Below, piece by piece: positions 7,716 through 15,681 of a DNA stretch of 64,000 nucleotides. The notes beneath the pieces are model-generated. The model ran no database searches. It saw only the letters and a list, made by a program, of their open reading frames with translations, and was not told the origin of the DNA. The stretch is from Caulobacteraceae bacterium (GTDB taxonomy: Bacteria; Pseudomonadota; Alphaproteobacteria; Caulobacterales; Caulobacteraceae). The stretch covers positions 1,073,241-1,137,240 of the forward strand of contig JAUJMO010000001.1 in NCBI GenBank assembly GCA_030446805.1, written 5' to 3'. The position numbers and the translations under genes are program-made. Position 1 is the stretch's first letter. Every line of letters starts with the position of its first letter.

Positions 7716-8909
7716 ATGACCTTCCGCACCCTAGACGACGTCGGCACGATCTACGGCCAGACCGCGCTGGTTCGCGTGGACTTCAACGTGCCCATGGAGG
7801 GCAGGCGGGTGACGGACGACACGCGCCTGCGCTCGGCGCTGCCGACGATCAAACGGCTGAACGCCGGCGGGGCCAAGGTGGCGCTGCTCGCGCACTTCGA
7901 GCGGCCGAAAGGAAAGCGTGTGCCGGAGATGAGCCTGCGCCCGGTGGTCGAGCCCCTCGCGGCCCTGCTGGGCAAGCCCGTGGCTTTCGCCGACGACTGC
8001 GTCGGCCCCGAAGCGCAGCGCGCCGTGGGCGCCCTGCCCCACGAAGGCGTCCTCCTGCTGGAGAACGTCCGCTTCCACCCCGGCGAGGAGAGTAACGATC
8101 CGGCCTTTGCGGCCCAGCTGGCCGAGCTGGCCGACTTCTACGTCAACGACGCCTTTTCCGCCGCCCACCGCGCCCACGCCTCCACGGAGGCGATCGCCCG
8201 CATCCTGCCCGCCTACGCCGGCGAGGCGCTGCGCCGCGAGCTGGAGATGTTGGACAAGGCCCTGGGCGCACCCGAGCGACCCGTCATGGGCATCGTCGGC
8301 GGCTCCAAGGTGTCCACCAAGCTCGACCTGCTGAACAACCTCGTGGGCAAGCTCGACCGGCTGGCCATCGGCGGAGGCATGGCCAACACCTTCCTCTTCG
8401 CGCAGGGGCACGACATCGGCGGCAGCCTCGCCGAACGCGACATGGCCGAGACGGCGCGCGAGATCATCGCAACCGCGGCGCGCTCCGGTTGCGAGCTGCT
8501 GCTTCCCGTGGACGTGGTCGTGTCCGACCGCGTCGAGCCCGGCGCCCCGGCGAACGTCCGCCCCCTGGGCGAGGTCGGGCCGGAGGACAAGATCCTCGAC
8601 GCCGGGCCGGAGACGCTGAAGTCCATCAAGGGCGCCATCGACGGAGCCCGCACCCTGATCTGGAACGGTCCCCTGGGCGTGTTCGAGATCCCGCCCTTCG
8701 ACCACGCCACCGTGGAGGCCGCCCGCTTCGCCGCCCGCCACGCCAAGACCGAGCGCCTGATCGCGGTCGCCGGCGGGGGCGACACCGTGGCCGCGCTGAA
8801 TCATGCCGGGGTGGCGGAAGACTTCACCTTTGTGTCCACCGCCGGCGGCGCCTTTCTTGAATGGATGGAAGGCAAGACGCTGCCCGGGGTGGAGGCGCTG
8901 GAGGCATGA
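7716..8909 (+). CDS. pgk: phosphoglycerate kinase
   Basis: 397 aa, the standard length. The N-terminal signature VRVDFNVPM, the hinge GIVGGSKVSTKLDLL, and the C-terminal nucleotide loop VAGGGDTVAAL are present. It transfers phosphate from 1,3-bisphosphoglycerate to ADP. The ATG follows directly after the stop of the secreted-protein gene, and its own stop overlaps the next small gene (ATGA). Confidence 0.97.
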   Translation: MTFRTLDDVGTIYGQTALVRVDFNVPMEGRRVTDDTRLRSALPTIKRLNAGGAKVALLAHFERPKGKRVPEMSLRPVVEPLAALLGKPVAFADDCVGPEAQRAVGALPHEGVLLLENVRFHPGEESNDPAFAAQLAELADFYVNDAFSAAHRAHASTEAIARILPAYAGEALRRELEMLDKALGAPERPVMGIVGGSKVSTKLDLLNNLVGKLDRLAIGGGMANTFLFAQGHDIGGSLAERDMAETAREIIATAARSGCELLLPVDVVVSDRVEPGAPANVRPLGEVGPEDKILDAGPETLKSIKGAIDGARTLIWNGPLGVFEIPPFDHATVEAARFAARHAKTERLIAVAGGGDTVAALNHAGVAEDFTFVSTAGGAFLEWMEGKTLPGVEALEA

Positions 8910-9123
8910 GCGACGCGCGGAGCAAGGCCGCGCGCAATGAGGGGGTCAAGTTCCGAGCTGGAGCTCTGAACACCATCGGCCTAGCGGTCCTAGGTTTGGG
9001 CGTACTCACACCGGTGATCAGCGGTTCGTTCGCCTGGACGCGGCAGCCGTGGCGCTGAACGCGTCGGTGGCGTATATGCAGCACGCTACGGCTCAGCTGC
9101 ACGGGCTAGAGGACTGGGAATGA
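8906..9123 (+). pseudogene. small membrane protein with an apparent frameshift
   Basis: The first frame reads MSDARSKAARNEGVKF, then a hydrophobic segment (LNTIGLAVLGLGVLTPVISG), and hits a stop at 9056-9058 after 50 codons. From about 9031 the -1 frame continues as LDAAAVALNASVAYMQHA and TAQLHGLEDWE, with a stop at 9121-9123. The coding frame therefore seems to switch within about 9029-9040, as if one base were missing. The joined product would be about 72 aa with two hydrophobic segments. Both ends couple to neighbours: ATGA with pgk and ATGA with the next gene. It may be a real mutation or a sequence error. Confidence 0.55.
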
Positions 9124-9266
9124 CTTTCGATCCGGCTTATCTGCCGGCTCTCATGGGGACGATAGCGGGGGTGGTGCTCTACGCCGAGCATCGCCTGTCG
9201 CAGCGGCGCTGGTGTCGCGACCGCCGAGGATCAACGCCGGGCCGCCACGCCCGCCGAATAGACTGA
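9120..9266 (+). CDS. very small membrane-anchored protein, unknown
   Basis: 48 aa, with its ATG overlapping the restored stop of the preceding gene (ATGA). A short hydrophobic stretch (ALMGTIAGVVLYA, about 10-22) is followed by a very basic tail (RLSQRRWCRDRRGS). No family recognised. Support is the translational coupling and its tight fit between the frameshifted gene and the aldolase gene, which starts 22 bp later. Confidence 0.4.
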   Translation: MTFDPAYLPALMGTIAGVVLYAEHRLSQRRWCRDRRGSTPGRHARRID

Positions 9267-9288
9267 ATCAAACTCACAAGGGGACGGA

Positions 9289-10314
9289 ATGGATCTCGCG
9301 GCTCTGAACGCGGTGGCGACCGCCATGGTGGCGCCTGGACGGGGCATACTCGCCGCCGACGAAAGCACGGGCACGATCAAGAAGCGCTTTGACGTGATCG
9401 GTGTGGAGAACATCGAGGAGAACCGCCGCGATTACCGCGAACTGCTGTTCCGCTCGGCGCGCGGGATGGAGCACATCTCCGGCGTGATCCTGTTCGAGGA
9501 AACGCTCTACCAGAGCGCCGTGGACGGCACGCCCTTTGTGGACCTGATCACGCGGGCCGGGGCCATTCCGGGTATCAAGGTCGACAAGGGCGCCAGCAAG
9601 ATGGCCGGCTTTCCGGGCGAAACCATCACCAAGGGCCTGGACGGCCTCAGCAAACGCCTGCGCAAGGACTATGAGCAGGGCGCGCGCTTCGCCAAATGGC
9701 GGGCGGTGATCGACATCGCCGAAGGGGTGCCCACCTGGGGCGCCATCAAGTCCAACGCCCATGCCTTGGCGCGCTACGCCGCCATCTGCCAACAGGAGCA
9801 GATCGTGCCCATCGTTGAGCCGGAAGTGCTGATGGACGGCGCCCACGACATCGACCGCTGCGACGAGGTCACGCGGTGGATCCTGCAGACCACCTTCCAA
9901 GAGCTCTACGAACAGCGCGTGGCGCTGGAAGGCATGGTGCTCAAGCCCAACATGATCGTGCCCGGCAAGAAATGGCAGCGCCCCGTCTCCGTGCAGCAGG
10001 TCGCCGAACGCACCATCGCCGCGCTCAAGGCCACCGTGCCCTCCGCCGTGCCCGGCATCGCCTACCTCTCCGGGGGCCAGTCGGACGAGGAGGCCACGGC
10101 CCACCTCGACGCCATGAACAAGATCGGCGGCTTCCCCTGGAAGATGACCTTCAGCTATGGCCGGGCGCTCCAGGCCGCGCCGCAGAAGGCCTGGTCCGGC
10201 AAGCGCGAAAACACGGCCGCGGCCCAGACGGCCTTCACCCACCGTGCCCGCATGAACGGCCTGGCCAGCCTCGGCCAGTGGTCGCCGGACCTGGAACGGC
10301 AGCAGGCGGCCTGA
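9289..10314 (+). CDS. fba: class I fructose-bisphosphate aldolase
   Basis: 341 aa of the Schiff-base (class I) family. GILAADESTGTIKKRF near residues 19-34 is the family opening. The active-site lysine is about K219 in GMVLKPNM, and the C-terminal YLSGGQSDEEAT and FSYGRALQ blocks are present. It cleaves fructose 1,6-bisphosphate and needs no metal. It ends the tkt-gap-pgk carbon block. Confidence 0.96.
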   Translation: MDLAALNAVATAMVAPGRGILAADESTGTIKKRFDVIGVENIEENRRDYRELLFRSARGMEHISGVILFEETLYQSAVDGTPFVDLITRAGAIPGIKVDKGASKMAGFPGETITKGLDGLSKRLRKDYEQGARFAKWRAVIDIAEGVPTWGAIKSNAHALARYAAICQQEQIVPIVEPEVLMDGAHDIDRCDEVTRWILQTTFQELYEQRVALEGMVLKPNMIVPGKKWQRPVSVQQVAERTIAALKATVPSAVPGIAYLSGGQSDEEATAHLDAMNKIGGFPWKMTFSYGRALQAAPQKAWSGKRENTAAAQTAFTHRARMNGLASLGQWSPDLERQQAA

Positions 10315-10330
10315 GCACCTGCGGTTGCAT

Positions 10331-10358
10331 TTGGATGGGACGTGGAACCGCGTTAGAT
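10331..10358 (+). promoter_or_regulatory. candidate promoter placing the start site at or next to the ATG
   Basis: TTGGAT at 10331-10336 and TTAGAT at 10353-10358 are 16 bp apart, resembling a sigma-70 -35/-10 pair. The A of the ATG at 10366 is 8 bp downstream, so the mRNA may be leaderless. GGGAGG directly abuts the ATG, too close for a normal Shine-Dalgarno. Confidence 0.35.
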
Positions 10359-10365
10359 TGGGAGG

Positions 10366-10662
10366 ATGAGCACCGTCGCTGAAGTCCAAGAACGAGCGGC
10401 TGAGGTGGCTCGTCGTGCTTTACCCCAGGAAGTCGAACCCTCAGTCGTCGCTTCTGAAACCGTGGACTGGCAGGGGGAGCCAAGTTTGTCTGTCCGTTAT
10501 GTCCTGCCGGACAAAGTCTTTCGGCAGGACGATCTTGGAGACCTGCTTCTAGAGCTGACGGCTTTGCTTCAAGAAGAATTGATCAAGGCGGGTGAGCGAC
10601 GTTTTGCTTACGTCGACGTCATCTCGGAGTCGGATGCCGCGACGGAAGCCGCCGGGGAGTGA
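10366..10662 (+). CDS. small acidic protein of unknown function, partner of a HEPN-like gene
   Basis: 98 aa, cytosolic, no signal or membrane segment. It has an amphipathic N-terminal helix (EVQERAAEVARRAL), a beta-like middle (SLSVRYVLPDKVF) and an acidic C-terminus. I recognise no family. The stop overlaps the GTG start of the HEPN-like gene (GTGA), so the two are translated together. That arrangement would suit an antitoxin-toxin pair, but this is inferred from layout only. Confidence 0.65.
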   Translation: MSTVAEVQERAAEVARRALPQEVEPSVVASETVDWQGEPSLSVRYVLPDKVFRQDDLGDLLLELTALLQEELIKAGERRFAYVDVISESDAATEAAGE

Positions 10663-11159
10663 TCAACCACGACCATCTTCTTGCGCAAGCGCGGCGGCTG
10701 GCCAAGCCGCCCAGCGCGGGCAGGCCTAAGCAGGCCGATCTGCGAAGGGCGGTCAGCACTGCCTACTATGCCATGTTTCACTTCGCGCTCCGAGACGGCG
10801 CCGACCACCTCGTCGGGTCCTCGCCCGCCAAGCGGAACTCCAAAGCATGGGCCATGGTTTACCGGGCCTACAGGCACAACGAGATGGCCCGGCGGTGTGG
10901 TCAGGTCGGGAACCCGCCAACGCCTCTGACCGGCGCTGACTTCGGTCGCGAAGTGCGTAGGTTCGCGGCCGAGTTCAAGACACTTCAGAACGAGCGGCAT
11001 CGGGCCGATTATGATCCCACGGTCAAGCTCACGCTCAGCACTGTCCAAGGCCGTATCGGGGCGGCGAGGCGCGCTATCCGTCTTCTCACAAAAGCACCCG
11101 CAGAGGAACGACGGCTATTCTCCACCTTCTTGCTGCTAGGCGTCAGGTCAGACAGCTAA
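10659..11159 (+). CDS. HEPN-like (UPF0332-type) helical protein
   Basis: 166 aa with a GTG start overlapping the previous stop. LRRAVSTAYYAMFHFAL at about 28-44 is the YYAxFH helix of HEPN/UPF0332 proteins, and ERHRADYDP near 113-121 matches their second conserved block (R..ADYDP). Many HEPN proteins are RNases with an R-x4-6-H motif and act as toxins. No clear R-x4-6-H is visible, only RAYRH with three residues between, so catalysis is uncertain. No nucleotidyltransferase (MNT) partner is visible; the partner is the 98-aa protein. Confidence 0.65.
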   Translation: MINHDHLLAQARRLAKPPSAGRPKQADLRRAVSTAYYAMFHFALRDGADHLVGSSPAKRNSKAWAMVYRAYRHNEMARRCGQVGNPPTPLTGADFGREVRRFAAEFKTLQNERHRADYDPTVKLTLSTVQGRIGAARRAIRLLTKAPAEERRLFSTFLLLGVRSDS

Positions 11160-11278
11160 CCAAGCGCCGTGAGGCCATGGGCGCCTATTTCCTCCACCGC
11201 CGCCCCGATCCGGTCCTGGGCGAAGTGGTCATGTCCTCGGCCATGCCCACCACGGGACGTCCGCGCAACGACGCTCAT
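11156..11278 (-). CDS. possible 40-aa open frame coupled to tspO
   Basis: The ATG at 11276-11278 overlaps the tspO stop as ATGA, and the frame runs 40 codons, rich in His and Gly (SRGGHGRGHDHF). It meets the HEPN gene end to end with a 4-bp overlap. No homology is recognised, and the only support is the coupling geometry. It may simply be noise in a GC-rich genome. Confidence 0.22.
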   Translation of the reverse strand: MSVVARTSRGGHGRGHDHFAQDRIGAAVEEIGAHGLTALG

Positions 11279-11838
11279 CGAGTCGAACGGGTCGGCGCCA
11301 GGCGCCGCGGGACCTTGTCCGGATCGGGGGTCTTGGCCTTGCTGAGCGCGGTGCCAAGGAGGATGTTGGCGAAGCTGCGCCAGCTGACGAAGGGCGCGAC
11401 CCAGGCGGCGGCCCGGTGGTCCAGCCGCTCGATCGAGCGGAGATAGGCGAAGGCCGCCGCGGTGGCGGCCAGGGAGGCGGTGGTGTTGCCGCCCAGGCGG
11501 CGCGGCCCGAGCACCAGCCAGGCGGCGTTCACGGCCTGGATCACCGTCCACAGCGTCAGCCCGGCCGTACGCTCGGGGCTGCGCGGCGCGTTCCAGACCC
11601 GCAGGCCGGAGGCGGTCAGGGCCAGGAACAGCGGCGTCCACACGGCCGACACCGGGGCGTCGTCCGGATCGTCCAGCGTTCCGCGTTCCTCCTGCAGCTC
11701 GGCGTCTGCATGGTGGCCCAGCGCCGCGGACAGCGCGACGGCCCCGACCACGAGCGCCACCCCGCGCAGCACGTGCCCTGCTGTGCGGCCGCGACTGTTG
11801 AACGCGTCTTCGATGGCGCCGTGGAGCGCATTGGCCAT
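11275..11838 (-). CDS. tspO: TspO/MBR family membrane protein
   Basis: 187 aa from the ATG at 11838. A TTG two codons upstream is less likely. It has about five hydrophobic helices in the TspO pattern: VWTPLFLALTASGLRVW, then TLWTVIQAVNAAWLVLGP and WVAPFVSWRSFANILLG. The last aligns with the family's PYLxWxxFAxxLN end. TspO proteins bind porphyrins and influence tetrapyrrole and stress responses. The N-terminal 50 residues are longer than in minimal TspO proteins. It lies near bacterioferritin, a plausible heme/iron grouping. Confidence 0.75.
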   Translation of the reverse strand: MANALHGAIEDAFNSRGRTAGHVLRGVALVVGAVALSAALGHHADAELQEERGTLDDPDDAPVSAVWTPLFLALTASGLRVWNAPRSPERTAGLTLWTVIQAVNAAWLVLGPRRLGGNTTASLAATAAAFAYLRSIERLDHRAAAWVAPFVSWRSFANILLGTALSKAKTPDPDKVPRRLAPTRSTR

Positions 11839-11928
11839 GGGCAAACCCTTGTGCTGGAACGGGCAATGAACCCGTCCCGCCGAGCTTCGTTCCGCGCCCG
11901 CACCGGGCTCAGGCCGCCGGAGACCGGT

Positions 11929-12444
11929 TCACTCGCCGCGGAGGCCGCCGCCTGTGGCGCTGTTGTCCGGCGCGATCTGACCCATGGAGACCTGCAGGTA
12001 ATTCTGCTCGCCGACCGCCTGGATCAGGCTCAGCTGGGTTTCCAGGAAGTCGATGTGCTCCTCGGTGTCGGCCATGATGGCCAGCAGGATTTCGCGGCTG
12101 ACGAAGTCGCCTTTGCCCTCGCACAGCCGGATGGCGTCGGCCTGCGCCGTGCGGCCCTCGACCTCGACGGACAGATCCGCGCTCATACCCTCGGCCACGC
12201 TCTCGCCGATCCTGAGCTTGTGCAGCTCCTGCAGATTGGGAAGACCGTTCAGGAACAAGATGCGCTTGATCAGCTTGTCGGCGTGCCGCATCTCCCCGAT
12301 CGATTCGTCATAGACGACCTGGCCCAGGTGCTGGAAACCCCAGCTCTCGTACATGCGTGCGTGCAGGAAGTACTGGTTGACCGCCGTCAGCTCGTTGGTG
12401 AGCACGGCGTTCAACGCCCGGATGATCTCGATATCGCCTCTCAT
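11929..12444 (-). CDS. bfr: bacterioferritin
   Basis: 171 aa, with E. coli-like numbering throughout. Ferroxidase ligands E18, E51, H54, E94 and H130 and the heme ligand M52 are present. Position 127, usually Glu, is Thr here (DTEEH at 126-130 against DEEGH in E. coli). The C-terminus is about 12 residues longer and Gly-rich. It stores iron in a 24-mer. The bfd gene lies 15 bp upstream on the same strand, forming an iron-storage and release operon. Confidence 0.93.
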   Translation of the reverse strand: MRGDIEIIRALNAVLTNELTAVNQYFLHARMYESWGFQHLGQVVYDESIGEMRHADKLIKRILFLNGLPNLQELHKLRIGESVAEGMSADLSVEVEGRTAQADAIRLCEGKGDFVSREILLAIMADTEEHIDFLETQLSLIQAVGEQNYLQVSMGQIAPDNSATGGGLRGE

Positions 12445-12459
12445 GCCGCGATCCCTAGC

Positions 12460-12645
12460 CTACTCCGCGGCGTAACGCATCGCGTTCCTGGCCTGATCGA
12501 TCATCTTGCGCAAGTCGCAGACGCATTTGGCGCATTGAGCCTGGCAGCGATGGTGCCGGAACACCTCCGCCGGCCGGTTCGCGCCGGCCTCGATGGCCGT
12601 CAGGGCGTCCCGCTGGCGAAGGCCGTTGCAGTTGCAGACGTACAC
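12460..12645 (-). CDS. bfd: bacterioferritin-associated ferredoxin
   Basis: 61 aa with [2Fe-2S] cysteines in the Bfd pattern: CNC near the start (YVCNCNGL) and CQAQCAKC downstream. The GTG at 12645 is chosen because a GGGAG Shine-Dalgarno sits about 8 nt upstream and the family begins M-Y-V-C-x-C. Bfd reduces the bacterioferritin core to release iron. It precedes bfr in the operon and has a Fur-like box upstream. Confidence 0.88.
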   Translation of the reverse strand: MYVCNCNGLRQRDALTAIEAGANRPAEVFRHHRCQAQCAKCVCDLRKMIDQARNAMRYAAE

Positions 12646-12702
12646 GCGGCGCTCCCAAGGCGGTCGGCGAACACGGAGCGTGTCTAGCACGCGCGCTCGC
12701 CT

Positions 12703-12719
12703 TTGCAACTCATTCGCAA
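12703..12719. promoter_or_regulatory. Fur-like box upstream of bfd
   Basis: On the minus strand this reads TTGCGAATGAGTTGCAA. TTGC and GCAA arms surround an AATGA core, resembling alphaproteobacterial Fur/Mur sites. It lies 58-74 bp upstream of bfd, a promoter position, and about 70 bp upstream of thiE on the other strand. The dyad is imperfect. Confidence 0.45.
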
Positions 12720-12786
12720 GTGCGAACCCGAGATTGTCCGAGGCTCCTTGCTTGACGAAGGACGAAGCCACGCGTTGAACGCCGCC

Positions 12787-13440
12787 ATGGCCTCGCCCCC
12801 ACCCTGCCGGCTTTACCTGATCACGCCTCCGCGCCTGGATGACCTGGCCGGCTTCGGCCACGATCTGGCCGGCGCGCTGGATGCGGGCGATGTGGCCGCG
12901 CTCCAAATCCGGCTCAAGGACCACCCGGAGGGCGAGATCGCCGCGGCGGTGCACGCGCTTGCCCCCATCGCCCAGAACCGGGGCGTCGCCGTCATCCTGA
13001 ACGACCGGCCCGACCTCGCCCGCGAGCTCGGCTGCGACGGCGTCCACATCGGCCAGGACGACGCGTCCTATGCGGATGCGCGGCGGATCCTGGGGCCGGA
13101 CGCCACCGTGGGCGTCACCTGCCATGACAGCCTGCACCTGGCGATGGAGGCCGCGGAGGCCGGCGCGGACTATGTGGCGTTTGGGGCCATGTTCCCGACC
13201 GAAACCAAGCAGGCCAAGGCCCGCGCGGAGCTGGACCTGATCTCCGGCTGGGCCCTGGACATGCTGGTCCCCTGCGTGGCCATCGGCGGCATCACGGCCG
13301 AGAACGCGCGTGAGGCGGCGCGCGCCGGCCCGGACTTTCTGGCCGTCTGCGCCGGCGTTTGGCGGCACGTAGCGGGGCCGGCCGCGGCGGTGCGCGCGAT
13401 CAACGGGGAGATCGCGGCGGGGGCGGCGGAGCGCGGCTAA
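12787..13440 (+). CDS. thiE: thiamine-phosphate synthase-like protein
   Basis: 217 aa from the ATG at 12787. Upstream in-frame codons overlap the Fur-like box and are not conserved. It shows ThiE TIM-barrel motifs: [24 protein letters not shown] followed by VHIGQDD, GVTCHDS, and [14 protein letters not shown]. ThiE joins HMP-PP and thiazole phosphate. No TPP riboswitch (CTGAGA box) was seen upstream. It meets the ABC exporter gene tail to tail with a 4-bp overlap. Confidence 0.88.
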   Translation: MASPPPCRLYLITPPRLDDLAGFGHDLAGALDAGDVAALQIRLKDHPEGEIAAAVHALAPIAQNRGVAVILNDRPDLARELGCDGVHIGQDDASYADARRILGPDATVGVTCHDSLHLAMEAAEAGADYVAFGAMFPTETKQAKARAELDLISGWALDMLVPCVAIGGITAENAREAARAGPDFLAVCAGVWRHVAGPAAAVRAINGEIAAGAAERG

Positions 13441-15296
13441 GCCACCCGCTGCCCGAATTGCAGTTCCGCCAGCCTGGCGTACAGGCCGCCGCGGCGCACC
13501 AGCTCGTCGTGACTGCCTTCGTCGACCACGCGGCCGCCTTCGATCACCACGATGCGGTCGGCGCGGAGTACGGTGGCCAGCCGGTGGGCGATGACCAGGG
13601 TGGTGCGCCCCTGCATGGCTTCCTCGATGGCGTGCTGGACCAGGCGTTCGCTTTCGGCGTCGAGGGCGGAGGTGGCCTCGTCCAGCAGCAGCACGGGGGC
13701 GTCGCGGACAAAAGCGCGGGCGATCGCCAGGCGCTGGCGCTGGCCGCCGGACAGCTTGCGTGCACGATCGCCAAGGGACCCGTCCAGTCCGCCCGGAAGC
13801 TTCTGAAGGAACTGCAAGGCCTCCGCTTGGCGGGCGGCCTCGCGAACCTGCTCGTCCGTCGCATCCTCACGGCCGAAACGGATGTTGTCCGCGCCTGAGC
13901 CGGACAGCAGACCTGCATCCTGCGCCACCAGGGCCAGCCGCGCGCGGGCGGCCTGCGGGTCCGTGCGGCGCAGGTCCACGCCGTCCAGCCGGACGGAGCC
14001 CTCCTGCGGGTCGTAGAAGCGCAGCAACAAGCGAAACACCGTGCTCTTGCCCCCGCCGGACGGGCCGACCAGGGCCACCGTTTCGCCGGGCGCGACCTGC
14101 AGGGAGAAGTTGGTCAAGGCCGGAGCGTCCTCGCGCCCGGGGTAGCTGAAGGTGACGTTCTCGAACGCCACCTCGCCCCGCGGCGGTTCGGGCAGGGGCA
14201 CGGGATTGGGAGGCGCGGCGATGGAGGGCCGGATCGCGAGCAGTTCAGCGATGCGCTGCATGGCGCCCGAGGCCTTCTGCACCTCGCCCCAGCTTTCACT
14301 CAGCGAGCCTACCGAGCCCGCCGCGATCACCGACAGGAAGACGAACTGGACCAAAGCGCCCCCGCTCATGCGCCCGTCCACCACGGCGCGCGAGCCCAGC
14401 CACAGGACGCCCATGACCCCGGTGAAGGTCAGGGCTATGACCAGCGCCGTCATCACCGAGCGCGCCTTGACCCGCTGCTGCGAGGCCGCGAAGGCTGCAT
14501 CCACGGCCCGGGAGAACCGATCGGCCACCGTGGCCTCCCGATTGAAGGCCTGCACCGTATCCAGCGCGTCGAGGCTCTCACCCGCATAGCCCACCGCCTC
14601 GGCGAAGCGGTCCTGCGCCGTAATGGTGAGCTTGCGCACACGCCGCCCGAACAGGAACAAGGGCGCCATGATCAGGGCCAGGAGCAGGATCACCAACCCG
14701 GTCAGGGTGACGCTGACATAGGTCAGCACGCCCAGCGCCCCGATCAGGATCAGGAGGTTGCGCATGGCCACGGAGATGGAGGCCCCCACCAGCGTCTCCA
14801 CCACGGCCAGGTCGGTCGTGAGCCGGCTCATCACCTCCCCCGGCCGCACCTGGAGATAATAGGCGTGGTCCAGCGTGAGCACGTGGCCGAACAGGCTCTG
14901 GCGAATGTCGGCCACCACCCGCTCGCCCAGCCGCGTGACGAAATAGAACCGCCCCGCCGTGAAGCCCGCCAGCAGCACCGCGTTCAAAACGAGCAGCAGG
15001 AAATAGTCGTTGATCGCCTCCGTCGTGCCCTGGCGGAAGCCGCCGTCCACCAAGAGCCGCGCGGCGCCGGTGATGCTGAGCGTGGCGGTCGCCGCCAGGA
15101 TCAGGAAGACCGCCGCCACGGCCCCTTCCAGCTTGTGACGCGCCATGAAGGGCAGGAGGTTGCGCAACGGCCGCAGGTCGCGACCCTTGGGCCGGCGGTC
15201 GGCCGCAGCCATCATGGTCTCGGCCAGCTGCGCGCCGGCGTTGGGCCGACCGATCACGGCGCCGGCCGGCACGGCTCCGCTGTCCGGCGCGCTCAC
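13437..15296 (-). CDS. ABC exporter, fused membrane and ATPase domains (MsbA/ABCB type)
   Basis: 619 aa. Six transmembrane helices span about 50-330 and a nucleotide-binding domain about 370-610. Walker A is GPSGGGKST, the signature is [14 protein letters not shown], Walker B is [12 protein letters not shown], and the H-loop is VIAHRL. Subfamily B half-transporters dimerise and export lipids or drugs; the substrate is unknown. It is transcribed alone, divergent from rpmE. Confidence 0.9.
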   Translation of the reverse strand: MSAPDSGAVPAGAVIGRPNAGAQLAETMMAAADRRPKGRDLRPLRNLLPFMARHKLEGAVAAVFLILAATATLSITGAARLLVDGGFRQGTTEAINDYFLLLVLNAVLLAGFTAGRFYFVTRLGERVVADIRQSLFGHVLTLDHAYYLQVRPGEVMSRLTTDLAVVETLVGASISVAMRNLLILIGALGVLTYVSVTLTGLVILLLALIMAPLFLFGRRVRKLTITAQDRFAEAVGYAGESLDALDTVQAFNREATVADRFSRAVDAAFAASQQRVKARSVMTALVIALTFTGVMGVLWLGSRAVVDGRMSGGALVQFVFLSVIAAGSVGSLSESWGEVQKASGAMQRIAELLAIRPSIAAPPNPVPLPEPPRGEVAFENVTFSYPGREDAPALTNFSLQVAPGETVALVGPSGGGKSTVFRLLLRFYDPQEGSVRLDGVDLRRTDPQAARARLALVAQDAGLLSGSGADNIRFGREDATDEQVREAARQAEALQFLQKLPGGLDGSLGDRARKLSGGQRQRLAIARAFVRDAPVLLLDEATSALDAESERLVQHAIEEAMQGRTTLVIAHRLATVLRADRIVVIEGGRVVDEGSHDELVRRGGLYARLAELQFGQRVA

Positions 15297-15353
15297 CAGC
15301 GGTCCTTGGGACTTGCCCCGCGAAGCCTGTTCAAGCTATAGCCCCCGCCATCG

Positions 15354-15376
15354 CCCGCCGGCCCCCGGCGGGTTTT
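15354..15376 (+). terminator. terminator-like hairpin in the rpmE leader
   Basis: Arms CCCGCCGG (15354-15361) and CCGGCGGG (15365-15372) with a CCC loop are followed by TTTT. It lies 38-60 bp before rpmE, just after a plausible -10 (TATAGC at 15338) with TTGCCC 18 bp upstream. Placed this way, it could attenuate rpmE transcription. Confidence 0.45.
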
Positions 15377-15413
15377 CCGTTTCGCGCGAATCGCGCCGCC
15401 CAGAGACCCTACG

Positions 15414-15638
15414 ATGAAGCAGGACGCCCATCCCGATTACCACTTCATCACCGTGGTGATGACCGACGGCACGACCTATCAAACCCGGTCGACCTACGGC
15501 AAGGAAGGCGCGACGCTGAACCTCGACATCGACCCGCGCACCCACCCGGCCTGGACCGGCGGCCAGCAGACCCTGCTTGACCGGGGCGGTCGCGTGTCCC
15601 GCTTCGCCGCCAAGTACGGCGGCTTCCTGAAGAGCTAA
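15414..15638 (+). CDS. rpmE: 50S ribosomal protein L31
   Basis: 74 aa: [20 protein letters not shown], then the FxTRSTYG-like block ([11 protein letters not shown]), [13 protein letters not shown], and the FAAKYGGF end. It has no cysteines, so it is the zinc-free (C-minus) form. A terminator-like hairpin lies in the leader and a clear terminator follows the gene. Confidence 0.95.
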   Translation: MKQDAHPDYHFITVVMTDGTTYQTRSTYGKEGATLNLDIDPRTHPAWTGGQQTLLDRGGRVSRFAAKYGGFLKS

Positions 15639-15645
15639 GACTCCC

Positions 15646-15673
15646 GAAGGCTTGCGGAAGCGAGCCTTCTTTC
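15646..15673 (+). terminator. rho-independent terminator after rpmE
   Basis: GAAGGCTTGC and GCGAGCCTTC pair (one G-T) around a GGAA tetraloop, then TTTCGTT. It starts 8 bp after the rpmE stop. Confidence 0.75.
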
Positions 15674-15681
15674 GTTCGCGG

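Noticed and set aside
12703-12786. Upstream TTG extension of thiE
   Set aside because: The TTG is part of the Fur-like box and the added residues do not resemble ThiE; the ATG at 12787 begins the conserved region.
12646-12786. A TPP riboswitch before thiE
   Set aside because: No CTGAGA-type conserved boxes or fitting stem was found.
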